Source: Planctomycetales bacterium (GTDB lineage Bacteria; Planctomycetota; Phycisphaerae; SM23-33). Taken from it: a stretch of 9,697 nt of DNA. A model generated the notes under the pieces. It saw nothing but the letters and a program-made list of their open reading frames with translations, had not been told where the DNA came from and searched no databases. Position 1 is the first letter of the stretch. Each line of letters begins with the position of its first letter. The DNA lies in contig DAOWOP010000095.1 in NCBI GenBank assembly GCA_030642005.1, positions 1 through 9,697 on the forward strand, in the 5' to 3' direction. Positions 1-5,387 of this stretch are shown here, one piece after another. The position numbers and the translations under genes are program-made.

Positions 1-26
1 GACCAATTTCTAATGCCTGAAAGCAT

Positions 27-108
27 ATAACAAAAAGAACTTCACCGCAGAGACCGCAAAGAAAAATATTGTTGTTCTTTTTTACTTCTCTGCGGTTCAT
101 TTTGTTAT
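27..108. repeat. Interrupted palindrome of the CGCAGAG type
   Basis: Two nested inverted pairs are visible. ATAACAAAA (27-35) matches TTTTGTTAT (100-108), and ACCGCAGAGA (44-53) matches TCTCTGCGGT (87-96). An A/T-rich centre lies between them. The inner arm resembles the repeats at 1909-1987 and 4134-4153, so this looks like one member of a dispersed intergenic family. No T-tract follows in a position that would make it a convincing terminator for cimA. Its function is unknown. Confidence 0.7.
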
Positions 109-139
109 GGTCTCAAAATCGTCGCTGCATTTTTTATAG

Positions 140-183
140 TCATTGGGCATTAGACATTCATTAGACATTGGTCATTGGGCATT
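140..183. repeat. Short direct repeats, CATTGGGCATT / CATTAGACATT
   Basis: TCATTGGGCATT occurs at 140-151 and 172-183. CATTAGACATT occurs at 148-158 and 159-169 between them. The units are variants of one another (CATT-N3-CATT). This kind of low-complexity CATTGG array is common in spacers of several environmental bacterial groups. No gene is supported in 1-296. A short hairpin (CCGTT/AACGG, about 225-241) is also present but is weak. Confidence 0.65.
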
Positions 184-272
184 TATGCTCCCGACGCATA
201 ATAATATCAAATCCTGCAATCTTGTCCCGTTTTCAAGAACGGTCAGTTTGAGTAAATTATTGTCTTTTTTTA

Positions 273-299
273 TCCCCTGCATCTCCTGCATCCCTGCTA
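273..299. repeat. 9-bp direct repeat overlapping the cimA stop
   Basis: Three units of about 9 bp follow one another: TCCCCTGCA, TCTCCTGCA and TCCCTGCTA. The last one includes the reverse complement of the cimA TAG stop codon (297-299). On the cimA-sense strand this reads as repeated GCAGGRGAT. It may be the start of a small tandem array inserted at, or grown from, the gene end. No intrinsic terminator for cimA is visible nearby, because the adjacent homopolymer is an A-run on the cimA-sense strand. Confidence 0.55.
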
Positions 300-1889
300 T
301 TGTTTTTCCTGCTCATTCAGCAGTTTGTATTCTATCGCGTCGGTCAGTGCTCTCCAGGATGCCTGGATGATATTTTCATCCACGCCGACGGTACCGAAGT
401 ATCCGCAGGTGGCGTCGTGGAACTCGATGACGACGCGGACCTTTGCGGCGGTTCCGGCTCGCGGGTTGACCACGCGGACCTTGTAATCGATTAATTGCAG
501 TTTGTCGATCGACGGAAAACACGGCAGCAGGGCCTTTCGCATCGCCCGGTCGAGCGCATTGACCGGGCCGTCGCCTTCGGAGACCGTGTGGGCCGGCTTG
601 TCGTTAATCCGGATTTTGACAATGGCCTCAGTGCTGGTCGGATTCCGGCCCGTCTGGAGAATAACGCAGCGGTAGTGGTCGAGTTCCCAGAACCGGCGGT
701 ACCATTCCCCGCCAAGCGTCTTTCTGACCAGCAGGTCGAAACTCGCCTCTGCCGCCTCGAACTGGTAGCCCTGGTTTTCCATCTCCTGGACGGCGAGGAT
801 AACTTTTTTCTGGAGGGCTTTATCCCGGTCGATGTTGAATTTTTTATCGGCCTTGATTGCGACGCTTGCCGTTCCCGCCAGTTCACTTATGAGTATCCGT
901 CTGGAGTTTCCGACCTCGTCCGGGGCGATGTGTTCATATGTGGCGGTGCTTCGCCGGACGGCGTGGACGTGCATACCGCCCTTGTGTGCGAAGGCAGCCA
1001 AGCCGACGAAAGGCTGATTCTCCCGGAGCGGGAGGTTGGCGATCTCGCAGACATATCGGCTGACTTCCGTCAGGTGGCGGAGCGACCCTTCAGCCAGGCA
1101 TTCGTAGCCACACTTGATGATGAGGTTGGGGATTACGCTCGTCAGGTCGGCGTTTCCGCATCTTTCGCCGATGCCGTTGATCGTTCCCTGTACGTGTGAG
1201 GCCCCGGCGGCCACCGCCGCCAGCGTGTTGGCCACTGCCACCCCGCTGTCGTTGTGGCAGTGGATGCCGATTACCACATCGGGCAATCGCCGGGCGACGT
1301 CTTCGACGACCCGGCGGATAAACTCCGGCAGCGACCCGCCGTTCGTATCGCACAGCACCAGCCGGGACGCACCACCGGCAACGGCCGCTGCAAGCGTCCT
1401 GACGGCGTAATCGGCGTCGGCGCGGTATCCGTCGAAGAAATGCTCGGCATCGAAGATTACCTCGCGTCCGGCTTCGGTGAGCACCGCCAGCGACTCGGAA
1501 ATCATGTCCAGATTCTCTTCCGGTGATACGCGAAGGACATCCTTGACGTGCAGGTCCCAACTCTTGCCGACGATCGTAACGGCCGGCGCTTCGCTGTCCA
1601 GCAGCGCCTTGACGCCCTTGTCCTCATCGGCCTTGACGCCCTTCCGGCGGGTCATACCAAAGGCCGCTATCTTCGCGTGGGCAAGCGGCCGCTTGCGAAC
1701 CTCGGCAAAGAAGGCCTTGTCCTTCGGATTGGACAGCGGATAGCCGCCCTCGATGTAATCGACGCCAAGGGCGTCGAGTTTCTCGACAATCAGGAGTTTA
1801 TCCTCCAGCGACAGCCAGACCCCTTCAGCCTGTGTGCCGTCCCGAAGCGTCGTGTCGTAGATTTCTATTCTTGTTTTTTTGTCGTTCAT
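297..1889 (-). CDS. cimA: (R)-citramalate synthase, isoleucine biosynthesis
   Basis: The product is 530 aa. It condenses acetyl-CoA with pyruvate to citramalate, the first step of the threonine-independent route to 2-oxobutyrate and isoleucine, in the cytoplasm. The N-terminal DRE-TIM barrel shows YDTTLRDGTQ (11-20) with the catalytic Arg-Asp pair, and IEGGYP (46-51). The metal-ligand motif HCHND is at 210-214, followed by GTINGIGERCGNADL (235-249). A LeuA-type regulatory domain fills about residues 390-525, where isoleucine feedback is expected. Length and the long C-terminus fit the bacterial CimA type that is about 520-540 aa rather than LeuA; homocitrate synthase is less likely. The ATG lies next to the YDTTLRDG start typical of the family, but the Shine-Dalgarno is poor (GGTATAAAAAG directly before ATG). 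The stop is TAG. Upstream is an Ile/Val leader-peptide attenuator (1988-2238), so expression is probably tuned by tRNA charging as well as by feedback. Confidence 0.93.
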   Translation of the reverse strand: MNDKKTRIEIYDTTLRDGTQAEGVWLSLEDKLLIVEKLDALGVDYIEGGYPLSNPKDKAFFAEVRKRPLAHAKIAAFGMTRRKGVKADEDKGVKALLDSEAPAVTIVGKSWDLHVKDVLRVSPEENLDMISESLAVLTEAGREVIFDAEHFFDGYRADADYAVRTLAAAVAGGASRLVLCDTNGGSLPEFIRRVVEDVARRLPDVVIGIHCHNDSGVAVANTLAAVAAGASHVQGTINGIGERCGNADLTSVIPNLIIKCGYECLAEGSLRHLTEVSRYVCEIANLPLRENQPFVGLAAFAHKGGMHVHAVRRSTATYEHIAPDEVGNSRRILISELAGTASVAIKADKKFNIDRDKALQKKVILAVQEMENQGYQFEAAEASFDLLVRKTLGGEWYRRFWELDHYRCVILQTGRNPTSTEAIVKIRINDKPAHTVSEGDGPVNALDRAMRKALLPCFPSIDKLQLIDYKVRVVNPRAGTAAKVRVVIEFHDATCGYFGTVGVDENIIQASWRALTDAIEYKLLNEQEKQ

Positions 1890-1908
1890 CTTTTTATACC
1901 GAATTACG

Positions 1909-1987
1909 ACACAGAGGCGCAGAGAGACAGAGTTTTATTTTTTACTCTTTTTTCTCTGTTCCTCTGTATCTCTGTGCCTCTGTGGCG
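1909..1987. repeat. Large inverted repeat (CACAGAGGCRCAGAG) in the cimA 5' leader
   Basis: The left arm at 1910-1932 (CACAGAGGCGCAGAGAGACAG followed by AG) and the right arm at 1954-1984 (containing CTCTGT, TCTCTGTGCCTCTGTG) are complementary over about 23 bp with a few mismatches. A T/A-rich centre separates them. The element lies between the attenuator terminator and the cimA ATG, so it would be part of the read-through mRNA. Arms built of short GACACAGAG-like units are typical of a dispersed repeat family in environmental bacteria. The element could fold in the mRNA and affect stability or translation. Confidence 0.75.
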
Positions 1988-2022
1988 AAAAAATGGCCCT
2001 GAAGCCTTTTAGCCTCAGGGCC
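1988..2022 (-). terminator. Intrinsic terminator of the cimA attenuator
   Basis: On the minus strand the arms GGCCCTGAGGC (2022-2012) and GCTTCAGGGCC (2005-1995) form an 11-bp stem with one G-U pair and a 6-nt loop. A single A and then six T (1993-1988) follow. This is a textbook Rho-independent terminator in the cimA direction. It is upstream of cimA and downstream of the leader stop codon, so it acts as an attenuator rather than a gene-end terminator. The plus strand has no T-tract after the hairpin. Confidence 0.88.
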
Positions 2023-2097
2023 AGGAGACGATAGAAAAGTCCGCCGCACCTGCCCTAAGGCACGCAGGGTACTATTACGACGGCGATAATGCCTGCG
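2012..2097 (-). promoter_or_regulatory. Antiterminator and anti-antiterminator pairing of the cimA leader
   Basis: GCCTTAGGGC (2061-2052), which contains the leader-peptide stop codon, is complementary over 10 bp (one G-U) to GCCCTGAGGC (2021-2012), the 5' arm of the terminator. The two structures exclude each other. A third pairing, CGCAGG (2097-2092) with CCTGCG (2068-2063), brackets the Ile/Val codons and can hide the antiterminator. In the classical model a ribosome waiting on the Ile/Val codons leaves 2061-2052 free, giving antitermination. A ribosome reaching the stop covers it, giving termination. The pairing is seen in the sequence; the mechanism is inferred by analogy with enterobacterial ilv leaders. 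Confidence 0.8.
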
Positions 2098-2162
2098 CGG
2101 ACGCAGCCTGTGTCTTCGGCGGGAAAGACCAGAAACGGTATATCGTCCCAAAGCGTCCGCAT
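2055..2162 (-). CDS. Ile/Val-rich leader peptide of the cimA attenuator
   Basis: A 35-codon open frame starts with ATG at 2162-2160 and stops at TAG 2057-2055. It is preceded by GAGG (2171-2168) five bases before the ATG, which is a good ribosome binding site. The peptide begins MRTLWDDIPFLVF and ends GIIAVVIVPCVP. Six of the seven codons 25-31 (2090-2070) are Ile or Val, and Val34 follows near the end. This closely resembles the ilvGMEDA leader of E. coli, whose control region is a Val/Ile run followed by Pro-Pro-Cys. The stop codon lies inside the antiterminator segment, and the terminator starts about 33 nt later. The peptide itself probably has no function beyond sensing charged tRNA-Ile and tRNA-Val. 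It is far too short for routine gene callers. The longer overlapping frames here look like chance. Confidence 0.87.
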   Translation of the reverse strand: MRTLWDDIPFLVFPAEDTGCVRAGIIAVVIVPCVP

Positions 2163-2210
2163 CGTATCCTCGTATAACCTGCATGCCCGGTCAGGACAAC
2201 TGTTCGACAA

Positions 2211-2238
2211 ATTATATCGCTCCAGCCGGGTGAGTCAA
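2211..2238 (-). promoter_or_regulatory. Sigma-70-type promoter of the cimA leader transcript
   Basis: On the minus strand TTGACT (2238-2233) is separated by 16 bp from a perfect TATAAT (2216-2211). Transcription would start near 2204, leaving a 5' UTR of about 42 nt before the leader-peptide ATG and a terminated RNA of about 215 nt ending near 1988. It is the best promoter match noticed in the window. Its placement directly upstream of the leader peptide supports the attenuator reading. Confidence 0.85.
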
Positions 2239-2409
2239 TAAATATCTCGCATACGATAGCGTCAAATATCGCGCGCTCGTCGCGGCGGCGTTTTGATTTG
2301 ACCTTCGTTACCGCCGGGAACGATAATGAGCGGGTGCCGTGGCCGCCTGTATGTCCAGGATTAAATCGATCGCGACTCATGAACTTTTACAAGTCCGGGA
2401 GATGCTGAC

Positions 2410-2736
2410 GTGGCTGATTGGGAAATTATAGACATCGTTCGGCGTTATCTGGCTGCGCTGCCGGGTGTGGGCATTCATGCACAGCAGGCGGTGCTGTTCG
2501 GCTCGCACGCGCGGGAGGATTCCGACGAATGGAGCGATATAGATATTGTCGTTATCGCGCCGGAGTTTGACGATCTACGGACTCTTGAACAGGTCCAGCA
2601 ACTTTGGATGGCGACCGCATCGGCCGACAACCGCATCGAGCCGATTCCCTGCGGCCTGCGTGAGTGGCAGACCGAACAAGGCCGACCCATCCTCGACATC
2701 GCCCGCCGAGAAGGCGTAGTCGTAACAGCGGCATGA
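2410..2736 (+). CDS. Small nucleotidyltransferase-fold protein (MNT/KNT type)
   Basis: The product is 108 aa and belongs to the minimal nucleotidyltransferase (DNA polymerase beta-like) superfamily. LFGSHAR (29-35) and SDIDIVV (42-48) form the family signature, with Asp43 and Asp45 as metal ligands and Glu77 as a candidate third carboxylate. The start is GTG at 2410 with GGGAG about 8 bases upstream; the ATG at 2402 is out of frame. In many genomes such proteins pair with a HEPN-domain protein as a toxin-antitoxin system (MntA/HepT) in which the nucleotidyltransferase is the antitoxin. No HEPN gene is visible on either side: upstream is the cimA promoter region, and downstream a convergent HicB-like gene starts its 3' end 19 bp away. 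It could be an orphan antitoxin or a stand-alone enzyme. Confidence 0.8.
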   Translation: MADWEIIDIVRRYLAALPGVGIHAQQAVLFGSHAREDSDEWSDIDIVVIAPEFDDLRTLEQVQQLWMATASADNRIEPIPCGLREWQTEQGRPILDIARREGVVVTAA

Positions 2737-2755
2737 GATGCGAACGTGGTCGTAA

Positions 2756-2977
2756 TCACACAGCCGTCGCCAGTTCCGCCCATTGTGTTGTCGGTTCGGG
2801 CACGGATTCGCCGTCGGCGATCATGTCCTGAACGTACATATCGATCGCCTCTTTGATGAGATGTTTCAACTCTTCGACGGTATCGGCTGAAGATACACAC
2901 CCGGGGAGATCAGGAACGTAGGCGCTGTAACCGCCGTCCTGAGCCTTCTCTATCACGACCAGATACTTACGTTCCAT
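2756..2977 (-). CDS. HicB-like antitoxin (UPF0150 fold), no visible HicA
   Basis: The 73-aa product shows the HicB N-terminal half-barrel pattern: YLVVIEKAQDGGYSAYVPDLPGC (5-27), then a helix with EELKHLIKEAIDMYVQDM (35-52) and a short acidic tail. HicB proteins usually neutralise the mRNA-cleaving toxin HicA encoded next to them. Here neither flank shows a HicA-sized gene, and there is no C-terminal DNA-binding domain, so this is a minimal, apparently solitary HicB. ATG at 2977 is preferred because GAGG lies six bases upstream; a GTG at 2989 would overlap that ribosome binding site. Its 3' end converges on the nucleotidyltransferase gene. Confidence 0.8.
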   Translation of the reverse strand: MERKYLVVIEKAQDGGYSAYVPDLPGCVSSADTVEELKHLIKEAIDMYVQDMIADGESVPEPTTQWAELATAV

Positions 2978-3012
2978 AATGCACCTCACTTCAGACCGGC
3001 CTGTTTCAGCCT

Positions 3013-3087
3013 GTAGGACGGTCCAACTGGCCCGCGGAACTTTTCACCATCGAATCCTTCGGCGGTGGGCCGGTTGGCCCACCCTAC
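3013..3087. repeat. Two inverted copies of a GTAGGGTGGGCC-type element
   Basis: GTAGGACGGTCCAACTGGCC (from 3013) on the plus strand matches GTAGGGTGGGCCAACCGGCC read on the minus strand from 3087, with about four substitutions. Each copy is itself nearly palindromic; the second contains a perfect GGTGGGCC/GGCCCACC stem with a 4-nt loop (3064-3083). About 20 bp separates the copies. The layout resembles a small palindromic mobile repeat (REP/MITE-like) sitting between the lipoprotein stop and hicB. There is no T-tract, so it is not a clear terminator. Confidence 0.6.
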
Positions 3088-3097
3088 GACTGATACA

Positions 3098-3991
3098 TCA
3101 CGGGTTGCTCATGGGTATTGTTGAGAGGACTTCCAGATCGACTGAATCTGGAATAGCCCCGAAGCCTCGCCGAACCGGCTGTTTTCCTTCCCCATCATCG
3201 AGATAAAGATGTCCACTCATCAGTAGTTCAATTCGATACTTTCCTTTACGGCCAAACGGTGGTGGAAACCATTCTCTTCGGCATCCTACCTTGAAGCGTG
3301 CGTCGGGCTTGCCAGCGGTAAATCGCAGCCTCATGAGCCTGTATATCGAGCCGGGCTCGAGTTTATCAGGCAAGGATATATCAGTCAGTTGCATCGAATC
3401 GCTACCTGACCGCGCTCGTAATATAATCACAGGCGCATCGTCCTTGTCGAATCGAATTGTTCTACCGATGAGATTTTCGATGAAGCCGGTCAGAACTATC
3501 GTGTCGCCGGCGTGGTAGGCGGGTTTATCACTCGTCAGCCTCATGCGGCACTCCCGCTTGCGGACAGTCACCTTTTGCACCCAGTGTCCCCGAATTGTCT
3601 TCCCCGACGGCAGCACAGCCGCCGCCGATACGTGATATTTGCCCGCCGGGAATCGTTGGGGTGCGGCAGGCAGGCTCTTAATAGCCCCAGTCCACCCTCC
3701 GCCGAAAGACATAGGCTGACGGATCACGACGGGCTTGCCTTTCTCTGGTGTAACTGTGTAAACGAAGACATAGTTTCCCTTGGGGCGGACCATCCGCTTG
3801 TTGTGTTTGACGGACCAACAGTTGTAGCCTATCTGCACCCACGGGCCCTGGTCTTCGTAGCAGAGCGGTGAGGCCGTCATGCACAGAGCATGCCGTGCAT
3901 CAGTCGGATCGTAGGGGTAAGCGGACCGATGACAGCCTGTCAAACTGGTAAATGACGCCACGAAAATGCTGAAAAGAACACGAGTTTTCAT
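3098..3991 (-). CDS. Secreted lipoprotein of unknown function
   Basis: The product is 297 aa from the ATG at 3991. The N-terminus is a clear lipoprotein signal: MKTR, a hydrophobic stretch (5-17), then the lipobox LTGC with Cys20 as the lipidation site. The longer frame starting at 4033 would put 14 charged residues before the signal, so the shorter start is chosen (AAGAG about 9 bases upstream). After the signal come a segment with several Cys (37, 44, 58) and two regions of beta-strand-like pattern, about 70-146 and 150-290. The second has the form DKPAYHAGDTIVLTGFIEN, reminiscent of Ig-like or BsuPI-type sandwich domains, but no family can be named from sight. No catalytic motif is visible. 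It is monocistronic, between ilvC's terminator and the palindromic repeat. Confidence 0.75.
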   Translation of the reverse strand: MKTRVLFSIFVASFTSLTGCHRSAYPYDPTDARHALCMTASPLCYEDQGPWVQIGYNCWSVKHNKRMVRPKGNYVFVYTVTPEKGKPVVIRQPMSFGGGWTGAIKSLPAAPQRFPAGKYHVSAAAVLPSGKTIRGHWVQKVTVRKRECRMRLTSDKPAYHAGDTIVLTGFIENLIGRTIRFDKDDAPVIILRARSGSDSMQLTDISLPDKLEPGSIYRLMRLRFTAGKPDARFKVGCRREWFPPPFGRKGKYRIELLMSGHLYLDDGEGKQPVRRGFGAIPDSVDLEVLSTIPMSNP

Positions 3992-4073
3992 TTCCGGTTT
4001 CTCTTTTGCCCGCTCTTCATCGCTTATACACATCCATCGTATTAGACGCTACCTGAGCGAAAAAGTTCCGAGC

Positions 4074-4110
4074 AAAAAAAGAAACGCGGCGGGTCGGGAG
4101 ACCCGCCGCG
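4074..4110 (-). terminator. Intrinsic terminator of ilvC
   Basis: A perfect 11-bp stem pairs CGCGGCGGGTC (plus 4085-4095) with GACCCGCCGCG (4100-4110) around a 4-nt loop. On the minus strand the hairpin is followed by TTTCTTTTTTT (4084-4074). It lies 47 bp after the ilvC stop codon and in the right orientation, so it very likely ends the ilvC transcript before the lipoprotein gene. No T-tract is present on the plus side. Confidence 0.88.
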
Positions 4111-4133
4111 CAAGATTCAATTAATTCTCTTCG

Positions 4134-4153
4134 CTCTCTGCGCCTCTGCGGCC
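4134..4153. repeat. Single arm of the CGCAGAG repeat family
   Basis: CTCTCTGCGCCTCTGCGGCC lies directly after the ilvC stop codon. It matches, without an opposing arm, the arms of the palindromes at 27-108 and 1909-1987. It may be a decayed or partial copy of the same dispersed repeat. Confidence 0.55.
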
Positions 4154-4157
4154 TGTT

Positions 4158-5258
4158 TTAATTCGCTTTTCTTCCGGCGACGCCTTTGGTGGATTTGGTG
4201 ATTTTTTTGGCCTTTTCCTTTGGCCGCAGGGCGCGGGTGGCTGCGCCTGCTCGCCACATCTCGGAATTGCCGATGGCTGACAGTTCCTTATCCAGGCGTT
4301 TGCGGTAATCGGCCTTGCCGCAGACGGTCAGGACACGCTTGGTCTCGACGCCGGAGGCGACACGCTTATACAGTTCCTTGAAGACAGGCATGACTGCCTT
4401 CTTGAATTTACCCTTCCAGTCGAGCGCGCCGCGCTGGGCGGTGGCTGAACAGTTGGCGTACATCCAGTCCATCCCGTTCTCATCGACCAGGCGGATGAGG
4501 CTTTGGGTCAGTTCCTCGACGGTCTCGTTGAAGGCCTCCGACGGGCTGTGGCCGTGGGAGCGGAGCGTGTCGTACTGGGCCTCCATGATGCCGGCAAGCG
4601 CGCCCATCAGCACGCCTCGCTCGCCCGTCAGGTCGCTGAAGACCTCGTTCTGGAAGGTCGTGGGGAACAGGTAGCCGCTGCCCACTGCGATGCCAAGTGC
4701 GATGCAGCGCTGGCGGGCCTTGCCGGTGGCGTCCTGTTCGATAGCGAAACTGGAGTTTATCCCCGCGCCGGACAGGAAGTTCCGCCGGACGGACGTGCCC
4801 GAGCCTTTCGGCGCGACCATAATCACATCGACGTCCTTCGGCGGGATAATCTTCGTCTGGTCCCTATAGACAATCGAGAACCCGTGCGAGAAGTACAGCG
4901 CATCGCCGGGATTCAGGCATTTCTTGATCATCGGCCAGATCGCCTTCTGTGCGGCATCGGAGACCAGCATCTGGATAACCGTCCCGCGCTTCGCAGCCTC
5001 TTCGATATCGAAGAGTGTTTTCCCCGGCTTCCATCCGTCTTTGACGGCGCGGTCCCAGTCGGCTTTGAACCGCTTGGCCTGGCCGACGATGACGTTGAAG
5101 CCGTTGTCCCTCATATTGAGCGACTGCGCCGGGCCTTGCACGCCGTAGCCGATGACCGCGATAGTCTCGTTTTTCAGAATCCTGCGGGCCTTGGCCAGCG
5201 GGAACTCTTTGCGGATAATGACTTCTTCCTTAACTCCGCCGAAATTGATAATCGCCAT
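4158..5258 (-). CDS. ilvC: Ketol-acid reductoisomerase (Ilv5-like)
   Basis: The product is 366 aa. It isomerises and reduces 2-acetolactate or 2-aceto-2-hydroxybutyrate to the dihydroxy acids of valine/leucine and isoleucine synthesis, using NAD(P)H and Mg2+. The Rossmann motif GYGVQG is at 37-42 and the cofactor loop around GQAKRF is at 59-64. SHGFS (124-128) carries the active-site His125. APKGSGTSVR is at 149-158. DLTGER (209-214) supplies the Mg2+ ligands Asp209 and Glu213, with NETVEE at 244-249. By recall, many stretches (HGFS, APKGSG, GHSPSEAFNETVEE, RGALDW) read like fungal Ilv5 rather than E. coli IlvC. The tail after about residue 346 is Lys-rich (PKEKAKKITKSTKG) and is an extension. 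The ATG has AAGGAG eight bases upstream. A promoter candidate lies at 5305-5332 and a strong terminator follows, so it is probably a single-gene transcript. No Ile/Val/Leu leader peptide is seen upstream. Confidence 0.95.
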   Translation of the reverse strand: MAIINFGGVKEEVIIRKEFPLAKARRILKNETIAVIGYGVQGPAQSLNMRDNGFNVIVGQAKRFKADWDRAVKDGWKPGKTLFDIEEAAKRGTVIQMLVSDAAQKAIWPMIKKCLNPGDALYFSHGFSIVYRDQTKIIPPKDVDVIMVAPKGSGTSVRRNFLSGAGINSSFAIEQDATGKARQRCIALGIAVGSGYLFPTTFQNEVFSDLTGERGVLMGALAGIMEAQYDTLRSHGHSPSEAFNETVEELTQSLIRLVDENGMDWMYANCSATAQRGALDWKGKFKKAVMPVFKELYKRVASGVETKRVLTVCGKADYRKRLDKELSAIGNSEMWRAGAATRALRPKEKAKKITKSTKGVAGRKAN

Positions 5259-5304
5259 AGTACATTCTCCTTGCGTGGTGTTTGCCTTGTTGTAGGGTTG
5301 CGTA

Positions 5305-5332
5305 ATCTTATGTCGTTTTGGTGGGATTTCAA
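5305..5332 (-). promoter_or_regulatory. ilvC: Candidate ilvC promoter
   Basis: On the minus strand TTGAAA (5332-5327), a 16-bp spacer and TAAGAT (5310-5305) give a moderate sigma-70 match, 47 bp before the ilvC ATG. A 6-bp hairpin (TCGCCG/CGGCGA, 5368-5382) lies between this promoter and the end of the upstream oxidoreductase gene, but it has no T-tract. Whether the upstream gene's transcript also enters ilvC is unclear. Confidence 0.5.
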
Positions 5333-5387
5333 GAAGTTTCCCGCGGTTCCGACATGCCGTTTAGCCGTCGCCGGTACGGCGATGGTG

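Noticed and set aside
1942..2184. 80-codon minus-strand frame through the attenuator
   Set aside because: It runs through the terminator hairpin and into the dispersed repeat and is Arg-rich. The 35-codon frame with an Ile/Val run and its own ribosome binding site explains the region better.
2075..2380. 101-codon minus-strand frame across the cimA promoter
   Set aside because: It contains the promoter elements and overlaps the leader peptide in another frame. It has no family resemblance or good ribosome binding site.
5259..5387. A second branched-chain leader peptide before ilvC
   Set aside because: The only short frame here (M-S-E-P-R-E-T-S) has no Ile/Val/Leu run, and the single hairpin lacks a T-tract.
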